This document shows, piece by piece, positions 1 through 4,532 of a stretch of 6,535 nt of DNA. The DNA comes from Kiritimatiellales bacterium. Lineage in GTDB: Bacteria > Verrucomicrobiota > Kiritimatiellia > Kiritimatiellales > Pontiellaceae. The notes under the pieces are model-generated. The model did not search any database. It saw only the letters and a program-made list of their open reading frames with translations, and had not been told where the DNA came from. The DNA lies in NCBI GenBank assembly GCA_021734595.1, contig JAIPIO010000227.1, forward strand, positions 1 to 6,535, read 5' to 3'. Made by a program: the position numbers and the translations under genes. The first letter of the stretch is position 1. Every line of letters starts with the position of its first letter.

Positions 1-25
1 TCAGTAGTTCTTAGGGAAAAAGGTC

Positions 26-83
26 TGGAAGAAAATGTTCCATTGCCTGGATTTTTTTACGCTCTTCCCTCCAAGGATTGGAA
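26..83. repeat. Palindrome cluster A (TTCCA-N5-TGGAA type)
   Basis: Half-sites TGGAA (26-30), TTCCA (38-42), TGGAT (48-52), CTCCA (69-73) and TGGAA (79-83) form two near-palindromes of the form TTCCA-N5-TGGAA, at 38-52 and 69-83, with one mismatch each. The same arrangement occurs more perfectly at 899-934 and 1632-1667, so this is a dispersed repeat family rather than a one-off. There is no coding gene in 1-332. The cluster may lie in host DNA just outside a mobile element, or be part of it; the window does not decide. Confidence 0.6.
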
Positions 84-108
84 AATATCCGACTGTTTTG
101 TCCATTGA

Positions 109-276
109 GATGTGACATGTGATTTAGCGCACCCCGAAAATGCGTGAATTAACCCGAAACATCCCGAATACCAAGCATATTCGGGATGTTTTTTGCCTGA
201 GGGCCGGATAGAGTGGTTTGACACGATTTATGGCCTGAATAGCGGATGTGACAATGGTTTGATACACATTTTGCCA
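109..276. other. Repeat-rich gene-free segment, candidate left end (attL / transposase-binding region)
   Basis: This stretch has no credible gene and contains several short direct repeats: GATGTGACA at 109-117 and again at 245-253; TGGTTTGA followed by a CAC-containing tail at 214-224 and 255-267; and a CCCGAA motif at 133-138, 153-158 and 163-168. Mu-type ends carry several transposase-binding sites of about 22 bp, often ending in CGAAA-like sequence, and begin with TG. The TGTGACA at 111 followed by CCCCGAAAA at 132-140 fits that style. It sits beyond the last minus-strand gene, where a left end would be expected. The right end and the target duplication are outside the window, so this remains a proposal. 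Confidence 0.3.
158..194 (+). terminator. Rho-independent terminator, rightward
   Basis: A perfect 13-bp stem (158-170 pairing with 178-190) has a 7-nt loop and runs into six T residues at 189-194. The stem starts AACATCCCG and its other arm is TATTCGGGATGTT. No plus-strand gene ends just upstream inside the window, so it would stop transcription entering from the left, for example from flanking DNA. The minus-strand side has only three T residues after the stem, so leftward termination would be weak. Confidence 0.75.
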
Positions 277-302
277 AAAAAAAGACCGGATGCACCGGTC
301 TT
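276..302 (-). terminator. Rho-independent terminator closing the minus-strand operon
   Basis: A perfect 8-bp stem, AAGACCGG (282-289) with CCGGTCTT (295-302) and loop ATGCA, is followed on the minus strand by eight T residues (plus-strand A run 276-283). It lies 31 nt beyond the stop codon of the 333-713 gene and is the natural end of the leftward operon. Confidence 0.8.
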
Positions 303-332
303 GCAGGGTGAGTGCAGAGTACCTGCACGGCA

Positions 333-713
333 TCAGTAATACCTATCGGCAGGAACGTTTAAAAGTATACCCTGGCCGGTGTCCTTTTCTGCGACGAAAA
401 TCGGGCGTTTTATGGTCTTGGTTATCTGGTTCCGGCGGCGGTCGAGATCCCTTACGCGGATCAGCTCGGCGATCGCATGTTTGCGCATGCGGTGCTTAAA
501 GCGCAGCCATTCCAACCTTGCGGCCAGCGCGACGTGCTTGAACCCCTTGTCGCCGCTAATCGCGAACGCGCTGCATAGGCCCTCCTGGTCGCCGACCTTG
601 CGCAGCTGCCGCTCCGTCACATCGAACGCAGCGCAGAGCACCTTGCTATTGACCCACCCGTCGCCGGCGGCCTCCAGCAGGTATTCCTCGATGCGCTGTT
701 CGATGTTTGGCAT
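333..713 (-). CDS. Small winged-helix-like DNA-binding protein, phage type (126 aa)
   Basis: I chose the ATG at 713 (MPNIEQRIEEYL) because it overlaps the stop codon of the upstream gene as TGATG and has AGGAGGG ten bases upstream; an in-frame extension upstream to 764 has no such support. Residues about 5-60 look like a helix-turn-helix or winged-helix fold: an amphipathic first helix, then NSKVLCAAFDVTERQLRKV as a recognition-helix candidate, then a short beta part (SAFAISGDKGFKHV). Residues 63-95 form a very basic helix (WLRFKHRMRKHAI, RVRDLDRRRNQ), suiting nucleic-acid contact. I do not recognise a named family. It is the last gene of the leftward operon, 31 nt before a strong terminator. 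The role is inferred to be regulatory or DNA-associated. Confidence 0.75.
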   Translation of the reverse strand: MPNIEQRIEEYLLEAAGDGWVNSKVLCAAFDVTERQLRKVGDQEGLCSAFAISGDKGFKHVALAARLEWLRFKHRMRKHAIAELIRVRDLDRRRNQITKTIKRPIFVAEKDTGQGILLNVPADRYY

Positions 714-1042
714 CAGCGCCACTCCCTCCTTACGCTGTCGATCTGCCGGAACAGCCACGCGCAAAAACGCGACCGGCTCCAGCCATTGCGCCAGCGCTTG
801 CCGTCCACGTACACGGAAAAGCGGTCAGGGCTGGAGTCGTCATCATGCCGCACCTCCAAATAATGCAACTGCCCCGTCCGCGCGTTGCGCGTAGACACTT
901 CCAACACCTGGAAACTATTTTCCAAAGGCTGGAAATTTAAAGCCGCCGCCAGGCGCTCGTTGCGCTGCGCTGTTTGGCTGGCTTTGCCACGGCGCTTGCC
1001 GCGCTCCCGCGCCTGCTCAATCTTCTGCGTCGCATAATCCAT
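713..1042 (-). CDS. Unknown 109-aa protein carrying an in-frame palindromic repeat
   Basis: It starts at the ATG at 1042, overlapping the TAA of the methyltransferase fragment (TAATG), with GGAG five bases upstream. Residues 1-35 are basic and helical (RERGKRRGKA). Residues 37-48 read FQPLENSFQVLE, which is the translation of palindrome pair B (899-934), so this part of the protein is repeat-derived. Residues 50-109 look like a small compact domain with alternating beta-like segments (LHYLEVRHDDD, RFSVYVDGKRW) and a final helix rich in Trp and Arg. I know no family for it. It is translationally coupled to both neighbours. The domain after residue 50 may be the original protein and the front part an extension; no better internal start is evident. 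Confidence 0.65.
   Translation of the reverse strand: MDYATQKIEQARERGKRRGKASQTAQRNERLAAALNFQPLENSFQVLEVSTRNARTGQLHYLEVRHDDDSSPDRFSVYVDGKRWRNGWSRSRFCAWLFRQIDSVRREWR
899..934. repeat. Palindrome pair B (two TTCCA-N5-TGGAA units, 21-bp period)
   Basis: Two perfect units, TTCCA-ACACC-TGGAA (899-913) and TTCCA-AAGGC-TGGAA (920-934), are separated by six bases, giving a 21-bp period. The pair is inside the 109-aa coding region and is read through in frame on the minus strand as FQPLEN-SFQVLE. The right unit with one flanking T (919-934) is identical, in inverted orientation, to 1653-1668 in pair C. Confidence 0.85.
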
Positions 1043-1308
1043 TATAACTCCGGTTTGACGTTCAATAACTTGTTGTGCTTACTCAATTCCTGTGCCAGTC
1101 GTTGGCGCGCCGCCTCGAAATGCTTGGGGTCTTTCTCGATGCCAATGAACCGCCGCCCCGTGCGGATGCATGCAACGCCGGTCGTTCCGCTCCCCATGTA
1201 CGGGTCGAGCACGGTCTTTCCCAACCCGATCCGGCACGTTTCAAGACACCAGAGCATCAGTTCGACGGGCTTTTCGGACGGGTGTGCGCGGCGTCGGTTG
1301 TTCGTTGA
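1042..1308 (-). pseudogene. C-terminal fragment of a beta-type (N6-adenine/N4-cytosine) DNA methyltransferase
   Basis: The frame reads NNRRRA-HPSEKPVELMLWC, then DPYMGSGTTGVA, then RFIGIEKDPKHFEAARQRL and ends at the TAA at 1042. HPxxKPxxL followed by DPxxGSGTT is the S-adenosylmethionine-binding motif I region at the C-terminal end of this methyltransferase class. The N-terminal half, with the catalytic (D/S/N)PP(Y/F) motif and target recognition part, is absent. Upstream of about 1308 the frame stays open but turns into Arg/Gly-rich sequence antisense-like to the neighbouring ORF. Full-length relatives are usually well over 200 aa; here about 89 aa of family sequence remain. If translated it may start at the ATG at 1257 (71 aa), coupled by TGATG to the 88-aa gene. 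It cannot be an active enzyme alone. The cause looks like a 5' deletion or recombination junction near 1300-1312. Confidence 0.8.
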
Positions 1309-1523
1309 TCCTTCGCCGCCTGCATGACGCCTCCGGCCAGCGTGGCCACCAGGAAAGCAAGGGCATTGCGTAAAGTCCGCACCGGGGCCGAGTGCATGCC
1401 GCGCCGCATCGCATCGCCAAAAGCCTTGGCCCTTTTAATGCCCTTATCAAGCTCGCCAACCAAAAACCCAATGCCTTTGTCTACAAAGGTCGTGATGCTG
1501 ATTTTAATTTTCTTGTCGCCCAT
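1257..1523 (-). CDS. Unknown 88-aa protein with a C-terminal hydrophobic helix
   Basis: The start is the ATG at 1523 (MGDKKIKISITT), preceded six bases upstream by a perfect AGGAGG; the open frame further upstream to 1682 is excluded because it translates palindrome pair C and lacks a ribosome site. Residues 1-12 are basic and beta-like, 13-45 amphipathic with many Lys and Gly, and 51-70 (LRNALAFLVATLAGGVMQAA) form one hydrophobic segment that could be a single membrane helix. The last 18 residues run over the methyltransferase junction and may not be native, so the real C-terminus may have been replaced. It ends TGATG onto the methyltransferase fragment. It is the first gene of the 333-1523 cluster. 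I do not recognise the family. Confidence 0.6.
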   Translation of the reverse strand: MGDKKIKISITTFVDKGIGFLVGELDKGIKRAKAFGDAMRRGMHSAPVRTLRNALAFLVATLAGGVMQAAKDQRTTDAAHTRPKSPSN

Positions 1524-1529
1524 GCTTTT

Positions 1530-1573
1530 CCTCCTGGATAAATCCAGTATGCGAAACCACGCCGGATTTATCC
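1530..1573 (-). promoter_or_regulatory. Hairpin / double operator abutting the ribosome binding site of the 88-aa gene
   Basis: GGATAAATCC (1536-1545) and GGATTTATCC (1564-1573) are perfect 10-bp inverted repeats with an 18-nt loop. In the minus-strand transcript the hairpin's 3' arm ends exactly where AGGAGG (1530-1535) begins. Each arm is itself a GGAT-WW-ATCC near-palindrome, so the pair could instead be two protein-binding sites about 28 bp apart. Either reading suggests control of expression of the 1257-1523 gene. Confidence 0.5.
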
Positions 1574-1631
1574 CAAGGATAGCAGATGCCTGATCCCGAG
1601 CATTGGCTGTGTGGGATTGGTTGGCTCTTTT

Positions 1632-1667
1632 TTCCAATGCCCGGAAGAAATGTTCCAGCCTTTGGAA
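1632..1667. repeat. Palindrome pair C (two TTCCA-N5-TGGAA units, 21-bp period)
   Basis: TTCCA-ATGCC-CGGAA (1632-1646) and TTCCA-GCCTT-TGGAA (1653-1667) are six bases apart, the same 21-bp period as pair B. The pair lies in the 177-nt gene-free stretch 1524-1700 between the membrane protein gene and the 88-aa gene. In RNA from either strand each unit can fold into a short hairpin, so it may affect read-through between the two minus-strand gene groups. Confidence 0.85.
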
Positions 1668-1700
1668 AGCACTGCAATACAAGTCTATAAACCTGTGCTT

Positions 1701-2204
1701 CTACAGCCGTAGCGACTTCGGCATTTCAAGTTTATGGGTTTTGATCATTACGGCAGGCGGGCAAAAACTCTTGCTGAATTTCTTGGCATAAAGATCGTAA
1801 TCCGACTGCCGAAAATGTGGGCCATCTTTCAGCTTGTGAAACACGCAACATAGTAGCCAATGGTAGAAATTGAAGGCGTCATCAAATGATGCCGCATGAT
1901 CGTTCGTGCCGATCTTCTGGCCATAGGCCGCGCGCTGGCTGACCACATCGCCACCCATTGATGATCTGATGTAACCGCGAGCCGTCTTGATCAAATCGAC
2001 ATCTTCGATGTTTGGCATAAAGAGGCATTGCGCCCTTTGTTCGGAAGTCATTGATTTAGCATGGCTCCACGGGGTTGGTTTCATCTTAAAAAGCAGGTCG
2101 TAGGAATCAGAAAATTCCCGTATCTGTTTTCTTCCCATAGAGCCAATTGAGCCGAGAATGTAGAGAACGATGAAAACGACCACGACTGTCCCGATCCACA
2201 ACAT
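1701..2204 (-). CDS. Membrane-anchored protein encoded with the repressor (167 aa)
   Basis: I start it at the ATG at 2204 (MLWIGTVVVV) because AGGGG lies eight bases upstream; a TTG two codons earlier is less likely. Residues 2-22 are a strongly hydrophobic stretch (VVVVFIVLYILGSIG) followed at once by positive residues (GRKQ), which fits a single N-terminal membrane anchor. The remaining 145 residues are soluble-looking, with an aromatic and Cys-containing helix (FNFYHWLLCCVFHKL) and a basic end. The gene begins 11 nt after the repressor stop, and its ribosome site overlaps that stop codon, so the two are co-expressed in the lysogen. By analogy with other phages, a membrane protein co-transcribed with a repressor may act in superinfection exclusion, but no family match is visible. 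Confidence 0.7.
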   Translation of the reverse strand: MLWIGTVVVVFIVLYILGSIGSMGRKQIREFSDSYDLLFKMKPTPWSHAKSMTSEQRAQCLFMPNIEDVDLIKTARGYIRSSMGGDVVSQRAAYGQKIGTNDHAASFDDAFNFYHWLLCCVFHKLKDGPHFRQSDYDLYAKKFSKSFCPPAVMIKTHKLEMPKSLRL

Positions 2205-2215
2205 GAGCAACGCCC

Positions 2216-2908
2216 CTAGTTTTCTGATAATCTAGGAGATGCTTTTTCCATCATCGCCAGCATGCGTTCAACATCCTCATTCGATTGTTTCAGCTTCCCA
2301 TCCTTTCTGTTCCTAGAATTATCGTATTCTGCCTGACCACCCATGCCATTGATCATGTATTCATAGCACAATCTAAGCAACTCCCTGTAGAAAGGAACCA
2401 GCTTGGGATCATTATGTCCAGGATACTCCGGTCGCGGATCTAAAATTGACAAAAGGTATTGAAGCATATTCCAGAGTTGCCAAGCATTCTGCCCATCTGT
2501 ATCTAGAACCAGCTCAATTTTCTGGAATATATCGAATCCGTGAACGGAAGATACTTCCCTTATCATGCACAGGGTTCTGTACTCAGCAAATACATCCAGA
2601 AACGGGCGCGAATGATCAACATTAAGCAACTCGGGTATCCCAGACCAATTCTGATAATCCCTGAGATCCCCTTCACTGGTCGCCAGCCACCATTCACTAA
2701 TTATGAATATTCTGGCCAACTGAACCGCAAGCCCGTAGCTAAGGATGGTTCTTCCGGTCTCAATATTTGCAAGCTTGCTTCGAGAAATACCGAGAGGAAC
2801 AGCAAAATCAGGCTGCGTAAAGCCGAGAAATATACGTGCCTTTTTCACACGTTTACCGATTTCAATATCACTCTGATTAAAAAAATTATCTATTGATTTC
2901 CGTTCCAT
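2216..2908 (-). CDS. XRE-family phage repressor (230 aa)
   Basis: Residues 17-70 form a classical helix-turn-helix of the Cro/C1 type: IGKRVKKARIFLGFTQPDFA, VPLGISRSKLANIETGR and YGLAVQLARIF, with TQPDFA and SRSKLANIE as the two central helices. After residue 80 the protein is an unrecognised, mainly helical and aromatic region (LWNMLQYLLSIL, FYRELLRLCYEYM), perhaps for oligomerisation, ending in a charged tail. No LexA-type Ser/Lys autoproteolysis signature is evident. I use the ATG at 2908 (MERKSIDNFF); in-frame codons further up to 3013 would overlap the divergent gene and its promoter. A GTG five codons earlier (2923) is possible. It is divergent from a Ner-like gene across an operator-like palindrome, the standard layout of a lysogeny switch. 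Base composition is lower in GC than the right-hand operon. Confidence 0.85.
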   Translation of the reverse strand: MERKSIDNFFNQSDIEIGKRVKKARIFLGFTQPDFAVPLGISRSKLANIETGRTILSYGLAVQLARIFIISEWWLATSEGDLRDYQNWSGIPELLNVDHSRPFLDVFAEYRTLCMIREVSSVHGFDIFQKIELVLDTDGQNAWQLWNMLQYLLSILDPRPEYPGHNDPKLVPFYRELLRLCYEYMINGMGGQAEYDNSRNRKDGKLKQSNEDVERMLAMMEKASPRLSEN

Positions 2909-2995
2909 GGACCACTCATACACAAAATCGCATCTAAAAAAAAGTGGTAAATATAATGTTGACTTACACGTTTTGCGTGTAGTACAAGACGTTTC
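2909..2995. promoter_or_regulatory. Divergent switch region: rightward early promoter with operator palindrome
   Basis: On the plus strand TTGACT (2959-2964) is followed after 18 bases by TACAAG (2983-2988), a plausible sigma70-type promoter. Its spacer holds the palindrome TACACG-TTTTG-CGTGTA (2965-2981), an obvious site for the repressor or the Ner-like protein. A further TACAC half-site lies at 2919-2923, in front of the repressor start. A weaker inverted pair is ACCACT (2911-2916) with AGTGGT (2943-2948). A TATAAT at 2952-2957 has no good -35 partner. The leftward repressor promoter could not be placed with confidence. Confidence 0.65.
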
Positions 2996-3223
2996 ATGAG
3001 CAATGCACTCCATATTTGTTGCGCGGCTAAGGGAATTTCCCTAAAGAAGATTTCTGAAATTACCGGTTATTCTTACGGGCATATTTTAAATATCAGTTGC
3101 GGATCACAACAGTCCACTACCGCCCGCCGCAAAATAGAAGAATCCCTCGGCATGCCGCCCGGATCAATCTGGCGGGAAATGGAAGAATTCAACCCTAACC
3201 AGGAGACCACCGGCGATGTGTAA
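2996..3223 (+). CDS. Ner/Cro-like small HTH regulator (75 aa)
   Basis: The protein is almost entirely one DNA-binding domain: residues 8-32 (ICCAAKGISLKKISEITGYS) are the first helices, YGHILNISCG is the recognition-helix candidate, and residues 44-58 (RRKIEESLGMPPGSIW) end the fold as in Ner and SfsB/Nlp-type proteins. In Mu, ner is the first gene of the rightward early operon, divergent from the repressor, and shuts down early transcription; position, size and fold match here. No Shine-Dalgarno sequence precedes the ATG, and the predicted start of transcription falls within a few bases of it, so the mRNA may be leaderless. The stop overlaps the next ATG by 8 nt. Family assignment is by layout and fold, not a database hit. 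Confidence 0.75.
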   Translation: MSNALHICCAAKGISLKKISEITGYSYGHILNISCGSQQSTTARRKIEESLGMPPGSIWREMEEFNPNQETTGDV

Positions 3224-3707
3224 GACGGGAATTTACCTGCCGATTTTCAACCGCCTGCCGCTGTTCCGCCGCGATCCCAGGCTCGATACCGCCGAACGGA
3301 TCGCCGGGCATTTCCGAGGGCTGGTGGATCGCCGCCGGGAAGCCTTTTTCTGCGTTCTGCTGACGCCCGATTTCCGGCCGCTTCATACCGCCGACCTGTC
3401 GGCCTGCGGGCCGGATTTTTTTGACAGGCTGCTTTTGGAGATTTCCGACCGGCCAAAGACGGCCCATGTAGCGTTTGCCTGCAAATTTCCTGCGGGAAGC
3501 GAAATGGTCGGAGCGTCCGATGTTGAGGAATTCCAGGAGGTGGCGGAACAGATCGAAGCCGACGGGGTTGGGGTGTTGGGCTGCATCATTTTCAGAGAAG
3601 GAACCGGCGCAGGCGCGAACGCCCGCGCTGATCGCAACTGGTTGGCGCTTTGGTTCGGGGCGAAACCAACCGCAACAGCAGGAGCAAAATATGACCAAAA
3701 AAGATGA
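3216..3707 (+). CDS. RadC/JAB-like protein lacking metal-binding residues (163 aa)
   Basis: Residues about 40-128 follow the RadC-type JAB fold in pattern: REAFFCVLLTPDFRPLHTAD for the first strands, a helix (CGPDFFDRLLLEI), then AHVAFACKFPAGSE, a helix with DVEEFQEVAEQIEADGV, and VLGCIIF as the last strand. Active RadC/JAB domains have HNHPSGD and a later DHxI; here those positions read CKFPAGSE and GCII, so all the histidines are gone. It is therefore likely a structural or binding protein, not a peptidase or nuclease. The ATG at 3216 has AGGAG ten bases upstream and overlaps the ner stop. The C-terminal 35 residues are Ala/Gly-rich and unstructured. The gene overlaps the next by 17 nt. RadC-like proteins are common on mobile elements. 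The homology is my reading of spacing and hydrophobic pattern. Confidence 0.65.
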   Translation: MCKTGIYLPIFNRLPLFRRDPRLDTAERIAGHFRGLVDRRREAFFCVLLTPDFRPLHTADLSACGPDFFDRLLLEISDRPKTAHVAFACKFPAGSEMVGASDVEEFQEVAEQIEADGVGVLGCIIFREGTGAGANARADRNWLALWFGAKPTATAGAKYDQKR

Positions 3708-4326
3708 GAGTAAACCGCGCCGTTATGACGGCGCATTGGCCGAGGTCGCAGACCTCGCCGCCAAGTCGAAGGACGAGCGCGATGCGCTGTCAGGATTCGT
3801 GGATCAATTCGAGCAGATGGACGAGCAGCTGCGCGACGCGGAACGGCTTGCCGAATCCTTGCCGCTCGAAATCGACGGGCTGCTGAAATGCGGCCGCCTG
3901 GATGAGAAGACGGTGGAAAAACTTGCCAAAAAACGGGCGCATTTGGATCTCTGCCCCGGCCGCATCGAAGCTCTCTTCGCCAACTTCAACGCGTTGAAAG
4001 TGTCAGAGGAATTTACGGCAGCCAGGAATGTTGTTCTCGAAACCGTCAACGCGGCGTCCAAGCTTTTTGATTCGCTGCATCTTGCGGAGGCCGTCGCGGA
4101 TTACGCGGCGATGGGAGTCGATGAAGACATCGCCGCACAACAGGCCAGGCTTCGGCATGACATTGAGATGTACCACTTCCGCGAACGCGAATGGGCCGAA
4201 ACCATTCACAAACAGATGGGGCACATCCTCCGCCAACTGGTGGCGGATTTCGATTGCTTCGCCGCCGGGCTTTCGCCAGCCAGCGAAGGGTCCAGGGAAA
4301 TCCGGTCTGGCTTGATCAATGAATGA
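3691..4326 (+). CDS. Unknown helical protein (211 aa)
   Basis: The ATG at 3691 (MTKKDESKPRRYDG) has GGAG six bases upstream; the open frame extends back to 3475 but that part runs opposite the coding sense of the JAB-like gene and is not credible. The product is acidic and almost wholly helical with heptad-like stretches, notably residues 28-60 (FVDQFEQMDEQLRDAERLAE), 68-90 and 165-200 (YHFREREWAETIHKQMGHIL), suggesting a coiled-coil or helical-bundle protein. No signal peptide, membrane segment or enzyme motif is seen. It overlaps the JAB-like gene by 17 nt, so the two are translationally coupled and may act together. Function unknown; many early phage genes of this size and composition are anti-host or replication accessory proteins, which is only a possibility. 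Confidence 0.75.
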   Translation: MTKKDESKPRRYDGALAEVADLAAKSKDERDALSGFVDQFEQMDEQLRDAERLAESLPLEIDGLLKCGRLDEKTVEKLAKKRAHLDLCPGRIEALFANFNALKVSEEFTAARNVVLETVNAASKLFDSLHLAEAVADYAAMGVDEDIAAQQARLRHDIEMYHFREREWAETIHKQMGHILRQLVADFDCFAAGLSPASEGSREIRSGLINE

Positions 4327-4331
4327 ATTTA

Positions 4332-4509
4332 TGGCGCTCAGGGCATCGCATACCTTTGTGCCCGTTTGCCTGGCCCATCTCCAGGCAAAAGCGCCACCTT
4401 CTTTGAAATGAAAACAAACTTACATTTTGGTGGCGGGCAGGGCCGGAGTGCGTGTTGTGGCCTCGCATATCTGCCCTCGCATTTCCGGGCACGGACCTGC
4501 CCGCCACCA
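4332..4509 (+). ncRNA. Structured intra-operon RNA candidate (three-way junction plus long hairpin)
   Basis: The 206-nt gap 4327-4532 is full of complementary arms. P1: TGGCGCT (4332-4338) with AGCGCCA (4390-4396). Inside it, P2: GGGCA (4341-4345) with TGCCC (4359-4363), and P3: TTTGCCTGG (4365-4373) with CCAGGCAAA (4381-4389), loop CCCATCT. P3 abuts P1, giving a compact three-way junction. P4: a perfect 14-bp stem, 4428-4441 with 4496-4509, continued inward by about ten more pairs (4443-4452 with 4478-4488). CGCCACC at 4392-4398 can also pair with GGTGGCG at 4429-4435, which would break both P1 and P4. P4 ends 11 nt before the GGAGG of the HTH gene, so a cis-regulatory switch or a processed small RNA is plausible. 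No known RNA class is recognised. Confidence 0.5.
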
Positions 4510-4532
4510 TCTTTAAGCCCGGAGGAATCTCC

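Noticed and set aside
218..223. Perfect TTGACA that could be a -35 element
   Set aside because: No acceptable -10 at the right spacing and no plus-strand gene follows; it is part of the TGGTTTGACAC direct repeat.
379..894. Long plus-strand frame (171 aa)
   Set aside because: Antisense to two minus-strand genes that have ribosome sites, coupled starts and protein-like composition; its product is Ser/Arg/Cys-rich as expected for a shadow frame.
1524..1682. N-terminal extension of the 88-aa gene
   Set aside because: It only translates palindrome pair C and the hairpin region, while a perfect AGGAGG supports the ATG at 1523.
2952..2957. Perfect TATAAT on the plus strand
   Set aside because: No -35-like hexamer at 16-18 bases upstream (the position reads CGCATC); the TTGACT/TACAAG pair fits better. 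Kept only as an alternative.
3030..3042. Palindrome AGGGAA-T-TTCCCT inside ner
   Set aside because: It encodes normal residues of the HTH domain (K-G-I-S-L) and does not resemble the operator palindrome at 2965-2981.
3475..3690. N-terminal extension of the 211-aa protein
   Set aside because: It lies wholly within the JAB-like gene in another frame and is Arg/Trp-rich; the ATG at 3691 has a proper ribosome site.
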